This document shows positions 44,794 to 53,777 of a stretch of DNA of 64,000 nucleotides, piece after piece. This stretch comes from Janthinobacterium sp. PC23-8 (GTDB lineage Bacteria > Pseudomonadota > Gammaproteobacteria > Burkholderiales > Burkholderiaceae_D), in the NCBI RefSeq assembly GCF_002250505.1, contig NZ_NJGY01000003.1, positions 851,287 through 915,286 of the forward strand, written 5' to 3'. Numbering within the stretch: the first letter of the stretch is position 1; each line of letters opens with the position of its first letter. The notes beneath the pieces are model-generated. The model made no database searches. It worked only from the letters and a program-made list of their open reading frames with translations, and had not been told where the DNA came from. Made by a program: the position numbers and the translations under genes.

Positions 44794-46036
44794 GTTGGCC
44801 CGAATAATGAAAGTGCGTCTTGTCCGACATACGCTTGATTTCGGTTTGTCCGACGGCGTAACGTGCCAGCGCTGGCAAGGGCAGCACCTTGTCGCCGGTG
44901 TAGGTGATCAGTTGCAGCTTTTGCAGCTTGTCCAGAGCGATGCCGGCCAATTCAACTTCCGCACCGGGTATCCTTGCCGATTTGCGCCAGAAGGTGCTGT
45001 AGGATTTTTTGGCTTCGGCAAGAAATGCGGTGATCTCGTCGAGTGCCGTCAGCACATCGTCAGCACCCCGGTCGCGGTGCCGGTTTGCAAGAAATTCGGC
45101 TACCAGCAAGGTCACGTGCGCTTCGGTTCCCTCCGCCGGCATGGCGATATCGGTCAGCGTCTCTTCCGCATCGATCAGTGCCAGACCCTCTGCGCGCTGC
45201 TCGGGGAGCAAATCCGTGGCGTCGCACAAGCGTGAAGCCATGGCACCGCGCTGGTTCATGAAGTAAGCCCGCAGTTCGGCATCGAGCGTGTCGAAATAAA
45301 CCACAGGATCGTCGAGCAGGCGGCGCGACAGATGGTGGCGCAAGGCGGTACGCCGTCCCTCATCGCTGTCGGTGACGTGTTCTCCGACCATGGCGCTGAT
45401 ACGCTCGTCCAGCGTCACGGGAGCGTCCTGTGCGCTCCAGGTTGACGGGCCTCGCACGGCTGCTAGCATACCGGCCAGCGCACGCCGATGCACATCATAC
45501 AATGCATCGGCGCCGCCATGGTCGCCGCCGCTGCGCAGAAAATCTTCCTCGTCTCCGGCCACCTTGTGCAAGACGCCAAGGTCAAGCAGGGTACGGCAGA
45601 TCGCTACCAGTTCACGGCGTTCATGCTGGGCCTGCAAGTCAAAGCGGAACCCGCGCTGCAACAAAGTGGGTTCGGTGGCAAGCGACAACAGACGGTCGCC
45701 CAGCAAACGTAGCGTAATTTGCGGGTCTGCCCGTTCCAGCACGGCGCAAGCAAGGCACAGCAGCACGTAGCGCCGAACGTCATAGTCAGGTAGGCCGCGG
45801 CTTGCATCGCGGAGGTCGGCGGGGCGCTTGTACAGCCGCGCACAGTCGCGTTCGATGTGCAGCGGCCATCCTGTTTCGCGTGAGAACCATGTGCGCAGCT
45901 CGTCAGCATGACGGCGTACCAAAAGGAAATCAGGATGGGCAGGTGTCATGAGCGGTACCATCAGCAAGGCGCGCAGCGCGCGGGCGCGTTCTTCGTGATA
46001 GTGCCTTTCTTGTTGCTGTCCAATATGACGGTTCAC
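44780..46036 (-). CDS. jetB: Wadjet JetB kleisin-associated subunit (DUF2398 / TIGR02678)
   Basis: 418 residues with a GTG start. The GTG overlaps the jetA TAG by one base, and the frame reads MNRHIGQQQERHYHEERARALRALLMVPLM. The family pattern is seen in DELRTWFSRETGWPLHIERDCARLYKRP (an N-terminal winged-helix-like part), RRYVLLCLACAVLERADPQITL and, towards the end, FWRKSARIPGAEVELAGIALDKLQKLQLI. By analogy with other SMC-like complexes this is the KITE-type winged-helix partner that joins the kleisin JetA and the JetC heads. No catalytic motif is expected or seen. Confidence 0.85.
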   Translation of the reverse strand: MNRHIGQQQERHYHEERARALRALLMVPLMTPAHPDFLLVRRHADELRTWFSRETGWPLHIERDCARLYKRPADLRDASRGLPDYDVRRYVLLCLACAVLERADPQITLRLLGDRLLSLATEPTLLQRGFRFDLQAQHERRELVAICRTLLDLGVLHKVAGDEEDFLRSGGDHGGADALYDVHRRALAGMLAAVRGPSTWSAQDAPVTLDERISAMVGEHVTDSDEGRRTALRHHLSRRLLDDPVVYFDTLDAELRAYFMNQRGAMASRLCDATDLLPEQRAEGLALIDAEETLTDIAMPAEGTEAHVTLLVAEFLANRHRDRGADDVLTALDEITAFLAEAKKSYSTFWRKSARIPGAEVELAGIALDKLQKLQLITYTGDKVLPLPALARYAVGQTEIKRMSDKTHFHYSGQHELI

Positions 46037-47580
46037 TATGGTGTTGCCTCTCCAGAATGAGTTATTGTGATGACATGGTCCCGGCCCGAGAAAATGCCTG
46101 ACGGCGTGCGCACTTCGGCATAAGAGCTTGCATCGAGTGGCGCCAGATGAATACGCAACAGGCCGTCGCTGCTTTGCAGTTCTACCGCCTGATCGGGTGT
46201 TGCCTGTGCCGTCAGTGCCTCGCCCAGCAAGCGCAGGAACAGCTCGAAGGCATGGCGGTCGAGTATGTCCAGCTCGGACAAGCGCGTCATTTTTCCATTT
46301 GCCAGCTGTGTTCTTGCCGCCTCGATCTGGGCGTGCTCCTCGCGGAACTGGGCTGCCAGCAAGCGACGTTCCTCATTACGTTCCTTGACGCGCGGCAGGG
46401 CGCTGCGCGGCGTCGCTTCGCCATACTCGCGCAGACGTGGATGAATTTGCATGGTCGGCGCATCGGCCCATCGGGTACTCGCCGGCAGATCTTCCGCCTT
46501 TTTGTCGCGTGCAGGATCAGCAAAATAATGGCGGGCGGGGTTTAGCGCAAAGGCGGCGCGTGCCAGTCTGTGGCTCTCCGCGTCGCTGGCGCAGGCTGCA
46601 AACCAACCGGCCAGCATGCGAAAGTCGGACGAGCGGTCGCTGCGTCCGCTGCGCCGCTCGTTCAGTGCGGATATGGCGGAGAGCAACTGGGGAATGGCCG
46701 AGCGTGCCTTGGATCGCAATAGCTCAGCTTGGGGCGCTTCCTGCCCCGCGCTGACGAACCAGCGGCGCAGGCCTTTCCAGCGTTCGCGCCATGCTTGCCA
46801 TGCGCGCGTGACGGCATTGGCATGTTCAAACGTATCGCCTGGGGCCGCGTCGCGTGCTTCCCGCTGCGCCACCTGCCACAGCAATGGATCAATCTCGGAT
46901 GACAAGGTGATGATATGTTCGGCGATGGTGCCGGAACGTACGACCAGATCGCCGATAAACCGCTCAAGATAGTCGATCAGACGATTTTTATAGGCGAGTA
47001 TAGCGCCGGGTTCGGCGTGTTGCAGCTCTATACTACGTCCGATGCCAGCCATGAAAGCTTGGGCATTCTCTGCGAGGCTCTCGAATACCCGCACCAGATC
47101 GCGCAAGGTTTCGTGTACCTTGGCAACATCGAGCGACGAAGCGCGCGCTAGTAGTTGCAAGGTATGCAAGCGATTCGCAATGTCTTCCAAAGCAACAGTC
47201 TGGAGCTCGGCACGCTGGCGCAATGTCCGTGCAAATTCCGCCAATGCCGATTCCACTGCCTCGCCTCCGCGCGAAAAACGATACAGAAAGCGCGCCCGGT
47301 AGAAATCGTTGATGCTCGACACGCGGGCGGTATCTGGCTGAGATTCCAGATTACCCCAATCGGTCAATTGTGCCAGTGCCATTTGAATTTCGTCGATACG
47401 CGGTGGAGTTCCCTCCCATTGACCTTCTTCAAGGACTTCGTCTGGCCGCAGGTGCAATCGGAATTGCCGCTTGGCGGCGGCGAAGCTGTCCATGATATGA
47501 CGGTAAAGTAATGATTTTTCTGCACTGACGTGCCTGAACAAGTCGGCTGTATCCGGAGTGACGCTCATGAGTGATTTCAT
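46036..47580 (-). CDS. jetA: Wadjet JetA kleisin-like subunit (DUF2397 / TIGR02677)
   Basis: 514 residues if the ATG at 47580 is used; another ATG at 47568 (MSVTPDTADLF) is equally possible because AAGGG lies directly before the first and 12 nt before the second. Diagnostic segments are AEKSLLYRHIMDSFAAAKRQFRLHLRPDEV, VSSINDFYRARFLYRFSRGGEAVE and SALPRVKERNEERRLLAAQFREEHAQIEAAR. It is mostly helical. It is the first gene of jetABCD and, by analogy, the kleisin bridging the motor heads. A promoter candidate lies at 47649-47677. Confidence 0.87.
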   Translation of the reverse strand: MKSLMSVTPDTADLFRHVSAEKSLLYRHIMDSFAAAKRQFRLHLRPDEVLEEGQWEGTPPRIDEIQMALAQLTDWGNLESQPDTARVSSINDFYRARFLYRFSRGGEAVESALAEFARTLRQRAELQTVALEDIANRLHTLQLLARASSLDVAKVHETLRDLVRVFESLAENAQAFMAGIGRSIELQHAEPGAILAYKNRLIDYLERFIGDLVVRSGTIAEHIITLSSEIDPLLWQVAQREARDAAPGDTFEHANAVTRAWQAWRERWKGLRRWFVSAGQEAPQAELLRSKARSAIPQLLSAISALNERRSGRSDRSSDFRMLAGWFAACASDAESHRLARAAFALNPARHYFADPARDKKAEDLPASTRWADAPTMQIHPRLREYGEATPRSALPRVKERNEERRLLAAQFREEHAQIEAARTQLANGKMTRLSELDILDRHAFELFLRLLGEALTAQATPDQAVELQSSDGLLRIHLAPLDASSYAEVRTPSGIFSGRDHVITITHSGEATP

Positions 47581-47648
47581 CCCTTGTCATGGCACGGCAT
47601 TATCTATCTCATCGAGGCGCGTATAGTTGTGGAATCGCATCAGCAAAA

Positions 47649-47677
47649 AGTGTACCTGTAAGTTACTTTTTTGGCAA
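47649..47677 (-). promoter_or_regulatory. Sigma-70-type promoter candidate for the Wadjet operon
   Basis: On the minus strand TTGCCA (47672-47677) and TACACT (47649-47654) are separated by exactly 17 bp in an AT-rich gap. The leader is ~60 nt to the jetA start. The -35 box begins 2 bp from the stop of the upstream MFS gene, so there is no room for a longer control region. Confidence 0.5.
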
Positions 47678-47678
47678 T

Positions 47679-48941
47679 TCATTTCACGCTGTTCAATGCA
47701 TGTTTTTTTTGATCACCAGACTGTAACGATGCTGCAAGGTTAACGTTGGAAAATGCCAGCGCCTTCTGCCGCATCGCCAGCGCCGCGCCGACAAACAGCA
47801 CCATGCTTGATGCCAGCAGGCCGTGCTCCAGCCCTGCCGGTCCATCGGCGATCCAGCCAACCAGCACCGGCCCGGCGATCTGGCCGAACGCGAACACGGC
47901 GGTAAAGGCGCTGATGCCGGCCGGCCACGATGGCGGTGGCAGGTTGTGCCGCACCAGCGCCGTGGTGGAGGCCACCACCGACAGGAATACGGCGCCGAAC
48001 ACCAGGCCGGACAGGAAGATCAGCGGCACCGCGCTGGTAAGAGCCGGGATCAGCGTGGCCGCGCCCAGCAGCGCGTTCAGGATGGCCAGCGACTGGCCGC
48101 CCTTGTTGCGATCTAACATGCGGGCCCAGATGCGCGAGGAGGCCATCACCGCCAGCCCCAGCAAGGTGTAGAACACGGTGATCAGTTGCTGCGACATGCC
48201 CTGCTGCCTGAGCAGGGCGACGACAAACGTCATGTAGCCGATATAGCCGGCGCCGAACATGAAGTAGGCGGCCAGGCCATAGGCAAAATCCCTGACGACA
48301 AAGCGTTGCGCCTGGCCCTGCATCAAGCGCGCTTCGCCGATGCTTCTGGCGGGCCGCGCCATCAGGGCGGTGGCGAGCAAACAGGCGGCGCCGAGCGCCA
48401 GCCAGGCCCATTGCCAGCCGTGCGCTGCGCCATGCTGCCGGGCCGACGCCAGCGCGGCCGGCACCAGCAAGGCCGACAGCGCGATGCCGACACCGGTACC
48501 GCCGTAATACAGGCCGATGATAAAGCCGGCCTTTTCGCGCTGTAGCGAGCCAAGCCGGGCGGCCAGCACGCCGCCGGCGATAAAGATAAAGGCGCTGGCC
48601 ACGCCGGCGCACACGCGCTGCAAAAACAGGGCGGTGGTGTCGCTGACAAAGCCGGACATCAGCATGAAGAGGCTGGCCAGCACGCTGCCGGCCATCAGCA
48701 CGCGCCACACGCCCAGGCGGCGCAGCAGGGCCGGGGTGGCCAGGGCGCCGAGGAAATAGCCCAGTGCATTGCAGGTGTTCATGGTTCCGGCCAGCAGGTA
48801 GGACCAGCCCAGGTCGTCGCGCATGGGCGGCAGCAGCAGGCCGAAGGAAAAGCGCGACAGGCCCAGCGCCACGGCGGCGCCCAGGGACAGGGCCAGCGCG
48901 GTGGCCAGCGGATGCGAAATGGTGGCGGAAGGTGTGTTCAT
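47679..48941 (-). CDS. YbfB/YjiJ-type MFS transporter
   Basis: 420 residues with 12 hydrophobic helices. The start HPLATALALSLGAAVALGLSRFSFGLLLPPMRDDLGWSYLLAG is characteristic of the YbfB/YjiJ group. LGYFLGALATPALLRRLGVWRV and GLYYGGTGVGIALSALL also fit, as does the C-terminal GQIAGPVLVGWIADG. The substrate is unknown. The gene stands alone: Wadjet follows 98 bp downstream in the same orientation but with its own promoter candidate. The surrounding GC content rises again here, marking the outer edge of the defence region. Confidence 0.85.
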   Translation of the reverse strand: MNTPSATISHPLATALALSLGAAVALGLSRFSFGLLLPPMRDDLGWSYLLAGTMNTCNALGYFLGALATPALLRRLGVWRVLMAGSVLASLFMLMSGFVSDTTALFLQRVCAGVASAFIFIAGGVLAARLGSLQREKAGFIIGLYYGGTGVGIALSALLVPAALASARQHGAAHGWQWAWLALGAACLLATALMARPARSIGEARLMQGQAQRFVVRDFAYGLAAYFMFGAGYIGYMTFVVALLRQQGMSQQLITVFYTLLGLAVMASSRIWARMLDRNKGGQSLAILNALLGAATLIPALTSAVPLIFLSGLVFGAVFLSVVASTTALVRHNLPPPSWPAGISAFTAVFAFGQIAGPVLVGWIADGPAGLEHGLLASSMVLFVGAALAMRQKALAFSNVNLAASLQSGDQKKHALNSVK

Positions 48942-49047
48942 GGCCCTCCAGTGTAGCCAATCAGGCGACGTTGGCGCGCGCTTTGGCGCTCTGGCGCCGG
49001 GGTTTGACCGCCGCCACCGTCAAACTGACGCACCATTGCCACACCGG

Positions 49048-49578
49048 CTATGCCGTCTGGCCCAGGCCGGTGAGGTGCGCCAGGGTGTCGGCCGCATTCA
49101 TGGTCCTGGCCAGGGAGACGGCCGTCATGCCGCGGCTGTCGACGGCATCGATGCGGGCGCCGTGTTGCAGCAGCAATTGAACAATCGCCAGGCGGTTGAA
49201 CATGGCCGCCATCATCAGCGGCGTCTTGCCGTCGGGGCTGCCGCCTTCGACGCTGGCGCCATGCTTGAGCAGCAATGCGGCGATTTCCGGGTAGCCCTTG
49301 TAGGCGACGCCGGCCAGCGGCGTCTGGCCGGCGTCGTTGGGGACATTGGCGTCGGCGCCCGCTTCGAGCAGCAGGCGCGAGGTGTCCAGGTGGCCGTGGT
49401 AAGTGGCCAGCATGATCAGGCTGTCGCCCTTTTCATTGCGGAAGTTGACGGGAACGCCTTTGGCGACGAGAACGCCCAGTTGCTCGGCGTCGCCCTCGCG
49501 CACCAGCGCGAACAGGCCGCGGATGAATTCCAGCGTTTCCGCATCCATGGCGGGTTTGGTCGGTGTGTCGGCGTTCAT
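49048..49578 (-). CDS. Ankyrin-repeat protein
   Basis: 176 residues, with four ankyrin repeats filling most of the protein: KGDSLIMLATYHGHLDTSRLLLEAGAD, AGQTPLAGVAYKGYPEIAALLLKHGAS, DGKTPLMMAAMFNRLAIVQLLLQHGAR and RGMTAVSLARTMNAADTL. There is no signal peptide, so it is cytoplasmic. In many proteobacteria such small ankyrin proteins lie next to catalase or other peroxide-defence genes; here the neighbour is SodC, 88 bp upstream on the same strand. The binding partner is unknown. Confidence 0.85.
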   Translation of the reverse strand: MNADTPTKPAMDAETLEFIRGLFALVREGDAEQLGVLVAKGVPVNFRNEKGDSLIMLATYHGHLDTSRLLLEAGADANVPNDAGQTPLAGVAYKGYPEIAALLLKHGASVEGGSPDGKTPLMMAAMFNRLAIVQLLLQHGARIDAVDSRGMTAVSLARTMNAADTLAHLTGLGQTA

Positions 49579-49666
49579 GGGATTCTTTCAGCAAAGGTCG
49601 AAGCGCGCAGTTTACTATGGGCGCGGCAGTGATGCAGGGTGCATGCCTGCATCGCTGCCATGCCGG

Positions 49667-50179
49667 CTATTTCACCACGCCGCAGGCCATGCGCGCGCCG
49701 CCGCCGCCGAGTTTTGCAGGGTGGTCGCTATGGTTGTCGCCGCCCACGTGCACCATCAGCGCGTGGCCCTTGAAGTCGCCCGCTTTCAGGCGCGGCGCCA
49801 GCACCGGGTAGGTGGCTGTACCATCGGCGGCGACATGGATGGCGGGCAGGTCGCCCTGGTGTCCGCTGTCGTCGTAAGGGCCCTTGTGGGCGCCGGTCTT
49901 GGCCGGATCCCAGTGGCCGCCGGCCGCGCCCGCCGGCGCGGGCTTGCCGTCGGTCATGCTGGCGTCGCACGACGGTTTTTCGTGCAGGTGAAAACCATGC
50001 GTTCCAGCCGGCAAACCTTTCAGGTCCGGGGTCAGCAGGGCGCCGTAGCTGGTCTGCGAAATGCTGACCGTGCCGGCCGGCTGCTCCACGCCATTGGGGC
50101 CGACGAACGATAATTCCACGGTTTGCGCGTGCGCCAGTTGTGCACCGAGCAGCAAGGCGGCTGTGAACAAGATTTTCAT
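49667..50179 (-). CDS. sodC: Periplasmic Cu/Zn superoxide dismutase
   Basis: 170 residues with a signal peptide [19 protein letters not shown]. Metal ligands are in place: [12 protein letters not shown] (Cu His and the first disulfide Cys), [24 protein letters not shown] (bridging and Zn His, Zn Asp), [15 protein letters not shown] (Cu His), and the terminal [12 protein letters not shown] with the active-site Arg and second Cys. It dismutates superoxide in the periplasm. No operon partner overlaps; the ankyrin gene follows on the same strand and could be co-transcribed. Confidence 0.96.
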   Translation of the reverse strand: MKILFTAALLLGAQLAHAQTVELSFVGPNGVEQPAGTVSISQTSYGALLTPDLKGLPAGTHGFHLHEKPSCDASMTDGKPAPAGAAGGHWDPAKTGAHKGPYDDSGHQGDLPAIHVAADGTATYPVLAPRLKAGDFKGHALMVHVGGDNHSDHPAKLGGGGARMACGVVK

Positions 50180-50280
50180 GTTTTTCTCCCGAAATTGAGT
50201 GGTTGAACAGATGGCAGATGCTGCGGTGATTGTCGCACTTCTTGTAGATGAGCCCCGTTCGGCAGGTAACAGAGCACTAG

Positions 50281-51066
50281 TCAGGGAAGCTTGTGCATCT
50301 TCGCCTTGCGCATGTCGGAGAGCCCCACTGTGTGATGGCCGCCGGGCTCGACGGTGACGGTCAGCAGCTCATAGGTTTTCACCATGTTCAACAGCCCAGA
50401 GTGGCCAAAGTTCGTCGGCGAAAAGCCGGAATCGGTGCGCTTCAGGTACTGTCCCAGCGCGGCCAGGCCAATTTTTCCCTCCGCTGCGTCGCCGACCAGT
50501 AGCCTGACCGCATCAACCACCAGCAGCGGGCGCTGCTTGACACTTTCCCTGGGTTTGGGTGGCGCGGCATCGTGTGGCGCTGGCGAGACGATGATGGGCG
50601 TGGGCTGCGCCGGGCTGGCGGCAGGTTCCGGCGTCCATTCGAAGAATTGATCGCTGGCGTTGCGCAGCGCCGACGGGGTCTTGGCTTCGCCGACGATGCA
50701 GATCGACGCGCCGCGCTCGCGCAGCTTGCGGCACAGGTAGGCAAAATCCGAATCGCTGGTGATCAGGCAGAACACGTCGGCTCGCTGGTCAAACATGGCT
50801 TCCATGGCATCGAGTGCCAGCGCGATATCGGCCGTATTCTTGCCGCTGGCATACTGGAATTGCAGGCAGGGCGTGAACGCCTGTTCCACCAGAGCCGCTT
50901 GCCATTTGGCGCTCAGGGTCGTATGGTTGCCATAGCCGCGCCGCAGGACGACGCGACCAAATTGGGCCACCATCCTGAGCGCGTAAGCGAGAATGGCGGG
51001 ACTGGTGTTGTCGCAGTCCACCAGGACGGCGACACGGGTTTCTGCCGGGCTTGAAGGTACATTCAC
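50281..51066 (-). CDS. NYN-domain RNase-like protein with LOTUS/OST-HTH domain
   Basis: 261 residues. The N-terminal NYN (PIN-like) domain has the acidic metal site in [15 protein letters not shown] (14-23), [16 protein letters not shown] and [29 protein letters not shown] Pro/Ala linker (about 145-175) leads to a C-terminal OST-HTH/LOTUS-type domain ([52 protein letters not shown]). The order matches the LabA-like/NYN proteins, predicted RNases or RNA-binding factors. The biological target is unknown. Confidence 0.85.
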   Translation of the reverse strand: MNVPSSPAETRVAVLVDCDNTSPAILAYALRMVAQFGRVVLRRGYGNHTTLSAKWQAALVEQAFTPCLQFQYASGKNTADIALALDAMEAMFDQRADVFCLITSDSDFAYLCRKLRERGASICIVGEAKTPSALRNASDQFFEWTPEPAASPAQPTPIIVSPAPHDAAPPKPRESVKQRPLLVVDAVRLLVGDAAEGKIGLAALGQYLKRTDSGFSPTNFGHSGLLNMVKTYELLTVTVEPGGHHTVGLSDMRKAKMHKLP

Positions 51067-51280
51067 CGCAATTTCCTCTGCTCAATGGTAATGCCAGCCT
51101 GTGGCTGGCAGCGAAATTCCATTTTTGCATTGTAATGTGACAGTGCCGGTAGTTAAGCAAGTACGCATAAATTCTTGTGGATTCTGACTTCCATAACCGG
51201 CGCTCTGCAAGGTGGCCGACGAGGCGTTGCCCGCTGCTCGCAGTGCTCGCACTGCGTCGCATCGGGCGCCTTTGCGGGAG

Positions 51281-51330
51281 TATCGCCTTGCAAGGCGATA
51301 CCGTTGCGCAGGCGCGGGACAGGTCCCGCG
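51281..51330. repeat. Two adjacent perfect hairpins in the 51067-51475 gap
   Basis: A 20-bp perfect palindrome (arms TATCGCCTTG and CAAGGCGATA, 51281-51300) is followed 12 bp later by arms CGCGGGAC and GTCCCGCG with an AG loop (51313-51330). No T-run follows. The pair resembles a bacterial REP/BIME-type element. The rest of the ~400-bp gap upstream of the NYN gene shows no gene; it turns AT-rich after 51360. Confidence 0.5.
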
Positions 51331-51475
51331 AATTCCCTGCTCCGCCATCCGGTTCTGTTCGTCATAATCTCACAATAATTTCTTGGCACTTACTTAGTTG
51401 CTGTAATTTAAGAATTTTTCAATATTGCGGAAAATGAGCAAAGACAAGAAATTTGAACGCGGCGGCACGTGAGCA

Positions 51476-51892
51476 TCAAGCCTGGCCCGGCGCCGCAATC
51501 GAGCTGAGCAGTTTTCTGACCGCGCCATGTGCCATCACGATCTCGGGCGCGTCGTGCAGCAGCGCGTTGTACCTGGTCTGGAACTCCTTGTCGCCGTTTT
51601 CCGATGGTCCGATCAACGCTTCGAGCGCGCGGCGGTAGGTCAGGGCGACGGCGGGGGAGACAGGCTCCGGCTCGTCCAGGCGCTCGTCCATTTGCGCCAT
51701 CAGGCCGGACAGCTTTTGCAGCCAGGCAAAATGCGGGTGGTTGGTGACCAGTTGCAGCAATTCCAGCGGGCTGCCGACGGCGCCAAAATATTGGGTTTCC
51801 ACGTTGATCAGGTGTTTGTGCAGGTCGCGCAGGGCGCGCGCCAGGGCGATCAGGCGGGCGCGTTCGGCCAGGTCGTTGTCAAGAGAGGTCAT
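51476..51892 (-). CDS. Small helical protein of unknown function
   Basis: 138 residues from the ATG at 51892, chosen over the open extension to 52000 because GGAG lies 6 nt upstream. The sequence is alpha-helical: DLAERARLIALARALRDLHKHLINVETQYFG, LLQLVTNHPHFAWLQKLSGLMAQMDERLDE, ALTYRRALEALIG and FQTRYNALLHDAPEIVMAHGAVRKLL. No signal peptide or membrane helix. I do not recognise a named family with certainty, though similar small helical proteins are common in Oxalobacteraceae. It is divergent from the TMEM175-like gene. Confidence 0.75.
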   Translation of the reverse strand: MTSLDNDLAERARLIALARALRDLHKHLINVETQYFGAVGSPLELLQLVTNHPHFAWLQKLSGLMAQMDERLDEPEPVSPAVALTYRRALEALIGPSENGDKEFQTRYNALLHDAPEIVMAHGAVRKLLSSIAAPGQA

Positions 51893-52043
51893 GCGTGGCT
51901 CCATGGGTGGCGATGGCTCAGTGTAGCGGGAATGACGCTTGTTTGTGCCTGTCTTTGGGTCAGTTGGCATCATCTGACCTGGTCTTTTGGCAGGCGGCAA
52001 GCGCCTGTTTGTGCGTCAGCATGGTTTTATTTATGCAGACATC

Positions 52044-52613
52044 ATGAACAAAAGCCGCGTGGAAGCGTTTACCGATGGGGTGGTGGCCATTGCGATCACC
52101 ATCATGGTGCTGGCGCTGAAGGTGCCCACCGGCCCCCATTGGACCGAAGTGCTCGAGATGGCGCCGGTACTGTGCGCCTATCTGCTCAGCTTTGTGTATG
52201 TCGGCATCTACTGGGTCAACCATCATCATGTGCTGCAACTGGCGCGCCAGGTCAACGGGCGCATACTGTGGACCAATCTGCACCTGCTGTTCTGGCTGTC
52301 GCTGGTGCCGCTGGTGACTGCCTGGGCCGGCAACTATCCTTTGATCGCGGCGCCGATGGCGCTGTACGGCGTGGTGCTGCTGATGTGCGCGATTGCTTTT
52401 CGCATGCTGGTACGCTCGCTGGTAGACAACGAAGGGCCGGATTCGCCGCTGGCGCAGGCGCTCGGCCATAGCCGCAAGAAGGAATGGTCGATTGCGCTGT
52501 ATATCGCGGCGATCGCCTTGTCGCTGTGGCATGCGCCGGCCGGCGCCGCCATCTATGTGGCGGTGGCCATCTTGTGGTTGATTCCGCAGCGCAGGAAGGA
52601 AACCCCGCAATGA
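52044..52613 (+). CDS. TMEM175-family (DUF1211) membrane protein, putative potassium channel
   Basis: 189 residues from the ATG at 52044. It begins MNKSRVEAFTDGVVAIAITIMVLALKVP, the family hallmark RxxxFSD-type helix 1 (here RVEAFTDG). About six membrane helices follow, with FVYVGIYWVNHHHVLQLARQVNGRILWTNLHLLFWLSLVPLVT as the second conserved block. Bacterial TMEM175 proteins form K+ channels with a hydrophobic gate made by helix 1. The next gene starts 23 bp later, so co-transcription is likely. Confidence 0.88.
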   Translation: MNKSRVEAFTDGVVAIAITIMVLALKVPTGPHWTEVLEMAPVLCAYLLSFVYVGIYWVNHHHVLQLARQVNGRILWTNLHLLFWLSLVPLVTAWAGNYPLIAAPMALYGVVLLMCAIAFRMLVRSLVDNEGPDSPLAQALGHSRKKEWSIALYIAAIALSLWHAPAGAAIYVAVAILWLIPQRRKETPQ

Positions 52614-52635
52614 ACCTTTTTTCAAGGAGAACAGC

Positions 52636-52902
52636 ATGAGCCAGGCTTGCCAGCATTTGCACGATATCCATACCCGTGGCGCCAATTCGGCGGGCTGCGA
52701 GGAATGCCTGAAGACGGGCGACGAGTGGGTCCACCTGCGCGTGTGCATGGTGTGCGGCCATGTCGGCTGCTGCGATGATTCAAAAAACAAGCATGCCACC
52801 AGGCATTTCCATGAAACCCATCACCCCATCATCCGCTCGAAGGAGCCGGGCGAGACCTGGGGCTGGTGCTATGTCGATCAATTGTTCTACGATCCGATCT
52901 GA
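52636..52902 (+). CDS. UBP-type zinc-finger protein
   Basis: 88 residues with AAGGAGAA upstream. The whole protein is a single UBP zinc finger: CQHLHDI near the start, CEECLKTGDEWVHLRVCMVCGHVGCCDDSKNKHATRHFHETHHPII, and WCYVDQLFYDP. Bacterial versions are stand-alone domains whose partner is unknown (bacteria lack ubiquitin). It follows the TMEM175 gene and overlaps the convergent gene by 16 bp. Confidence 0.9.
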   Translation: MSQACQHLHDIHTRGANSAGCEECLKTGDEWVHLRVCMVCGHVGCCDDSKNKHATRHFHETHHPIIRSKEPGETWGWCYVDQLFYDPI

Positions 52903-53690
52903 CCGCTCCGGTCTTGCAATTTCACGCCCAGCATGTCGAACAGGTCTAACTTCGCGGGAAACTTGTTATTGTTGGTGACGTCGGCAATCGAACCCTTCGT
53001 CGGCCCGGTGTTGCCGGGCGAGTGGTTGAAGTAATTGAAGTCGAGCTTGATCTTGTCCTGCAGGTCGCTGGCGTAGTTTTCGGGATAGGCGGCTTTTTCC
53101 AGCTGCGGCAGATTGTTGTAATGGTCCAGCACGGCGCTGAAGAACTTCGTCATCTTGCCCGTGTTGTTATATTCCTGCATGGCCTGGCTGACCACCTGCT
53201 GGCGCCAGGCTTCTTCTTCCCGATAAGCCTGGGTGGCGGCGGCGCGGCGCTCATTGATGGTAAACGTGCCGCTTTCGTCATGCGAAATGGTCGACAGCTG
53301 CTCGCTCGACAGGCCGGCAAACGGATTGGAGCCCTTGCCGTTGACAAACGCGGTGGCCGCCGTGGCCGAGCCTGCCGACGCTTTGTCCTCGGGCTGGGGC
53401 AGTTGCGCGGCGGCGGCCGTCTTGTGTGCCGTGTCCAGTTCGTAGAATACTTTTCTATCGTCGGCAATCAGCTGGTCTTGCAGCGCCTTGTGGTCGAGCC
53501 CCTTCAGGCGCTCGCTCGTATGTTCGGCCGCTGCCGACAGGCGTCCGGCCAGGGTGGAGATGGAGACGCCGTCCGCGACCGCGCCCAACGCCGCGCCCGC
53601 CAGAGTTTTCTGTGGCTTGGCCTCAAGGCTTTCCGTTTTGTTGACGTTCACTTGACGCGCAGTGTTTGCCGCCGCAGAGATGCTGACCAT
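52887..53690 (-). CDS. Unknown soluble protein, Ala-rich
   Basis: 267 residues, MVSISAAANTARQVNVNKTES at the start. It is low-complexity and Ala/Ser-rich up to residue ~40, then helical (LAGRLSAAAEHTSERLKGLDHKALQDQLIADDRKVFYELD) and ends with a charged part (NYASDLQDKIKLDFNYFNHSPGNTGPTKGSIADVTNNNKF). The start without a signal peptide and the repeated Ala/Thr/Ser N-terminus resemble proteins of type-III-like or flagellar export, but this is weak. No family is recognised. It overlaps the UBP gene's end by 16 bp. Confidence 0.65.
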   Translation of the reverse strand: MVSISAAANTARQVNVNKTESLEAKPQKTLAGAALGAVADGVSISTLAGRLSAAAEHTSERLKGLDHKALQDQLIADDRKVFYELDTAHKTAAAAQLPQPEDKASAGSATAATAFVNGKGSNPFAGLSSEQLSTISHDESGTFTINERRAAATQAYREEEAWRQQVVSQAMQEYNNTGKMTKFFSAVLDHYNNLPQLEKAAYPENYASDLQDKIKLDFNYFNHSPGNTGPTKGSIADVTNNNKFPAKLDLFDMLGVKLQDRSGQIGS

Positions 53691-53777
53691 GTTGTTCTCC
53701 TGATTAATTTACAAAAAGGATAACATAAGGCAAGATCGTGCGGCGGGTGGCGGCCTGCGCCGCCGTCTGTTTTTTTG

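Noticed and set aside
53749..53776. GGCGGC-CTGC-GCCGCC hairpin followed by a T-run on the plus strand
   Set aside because: Both flanking genes are on the minus strand and the plus-strand gene before it ends 850 bp away, so it has no evident transcript to terminate.
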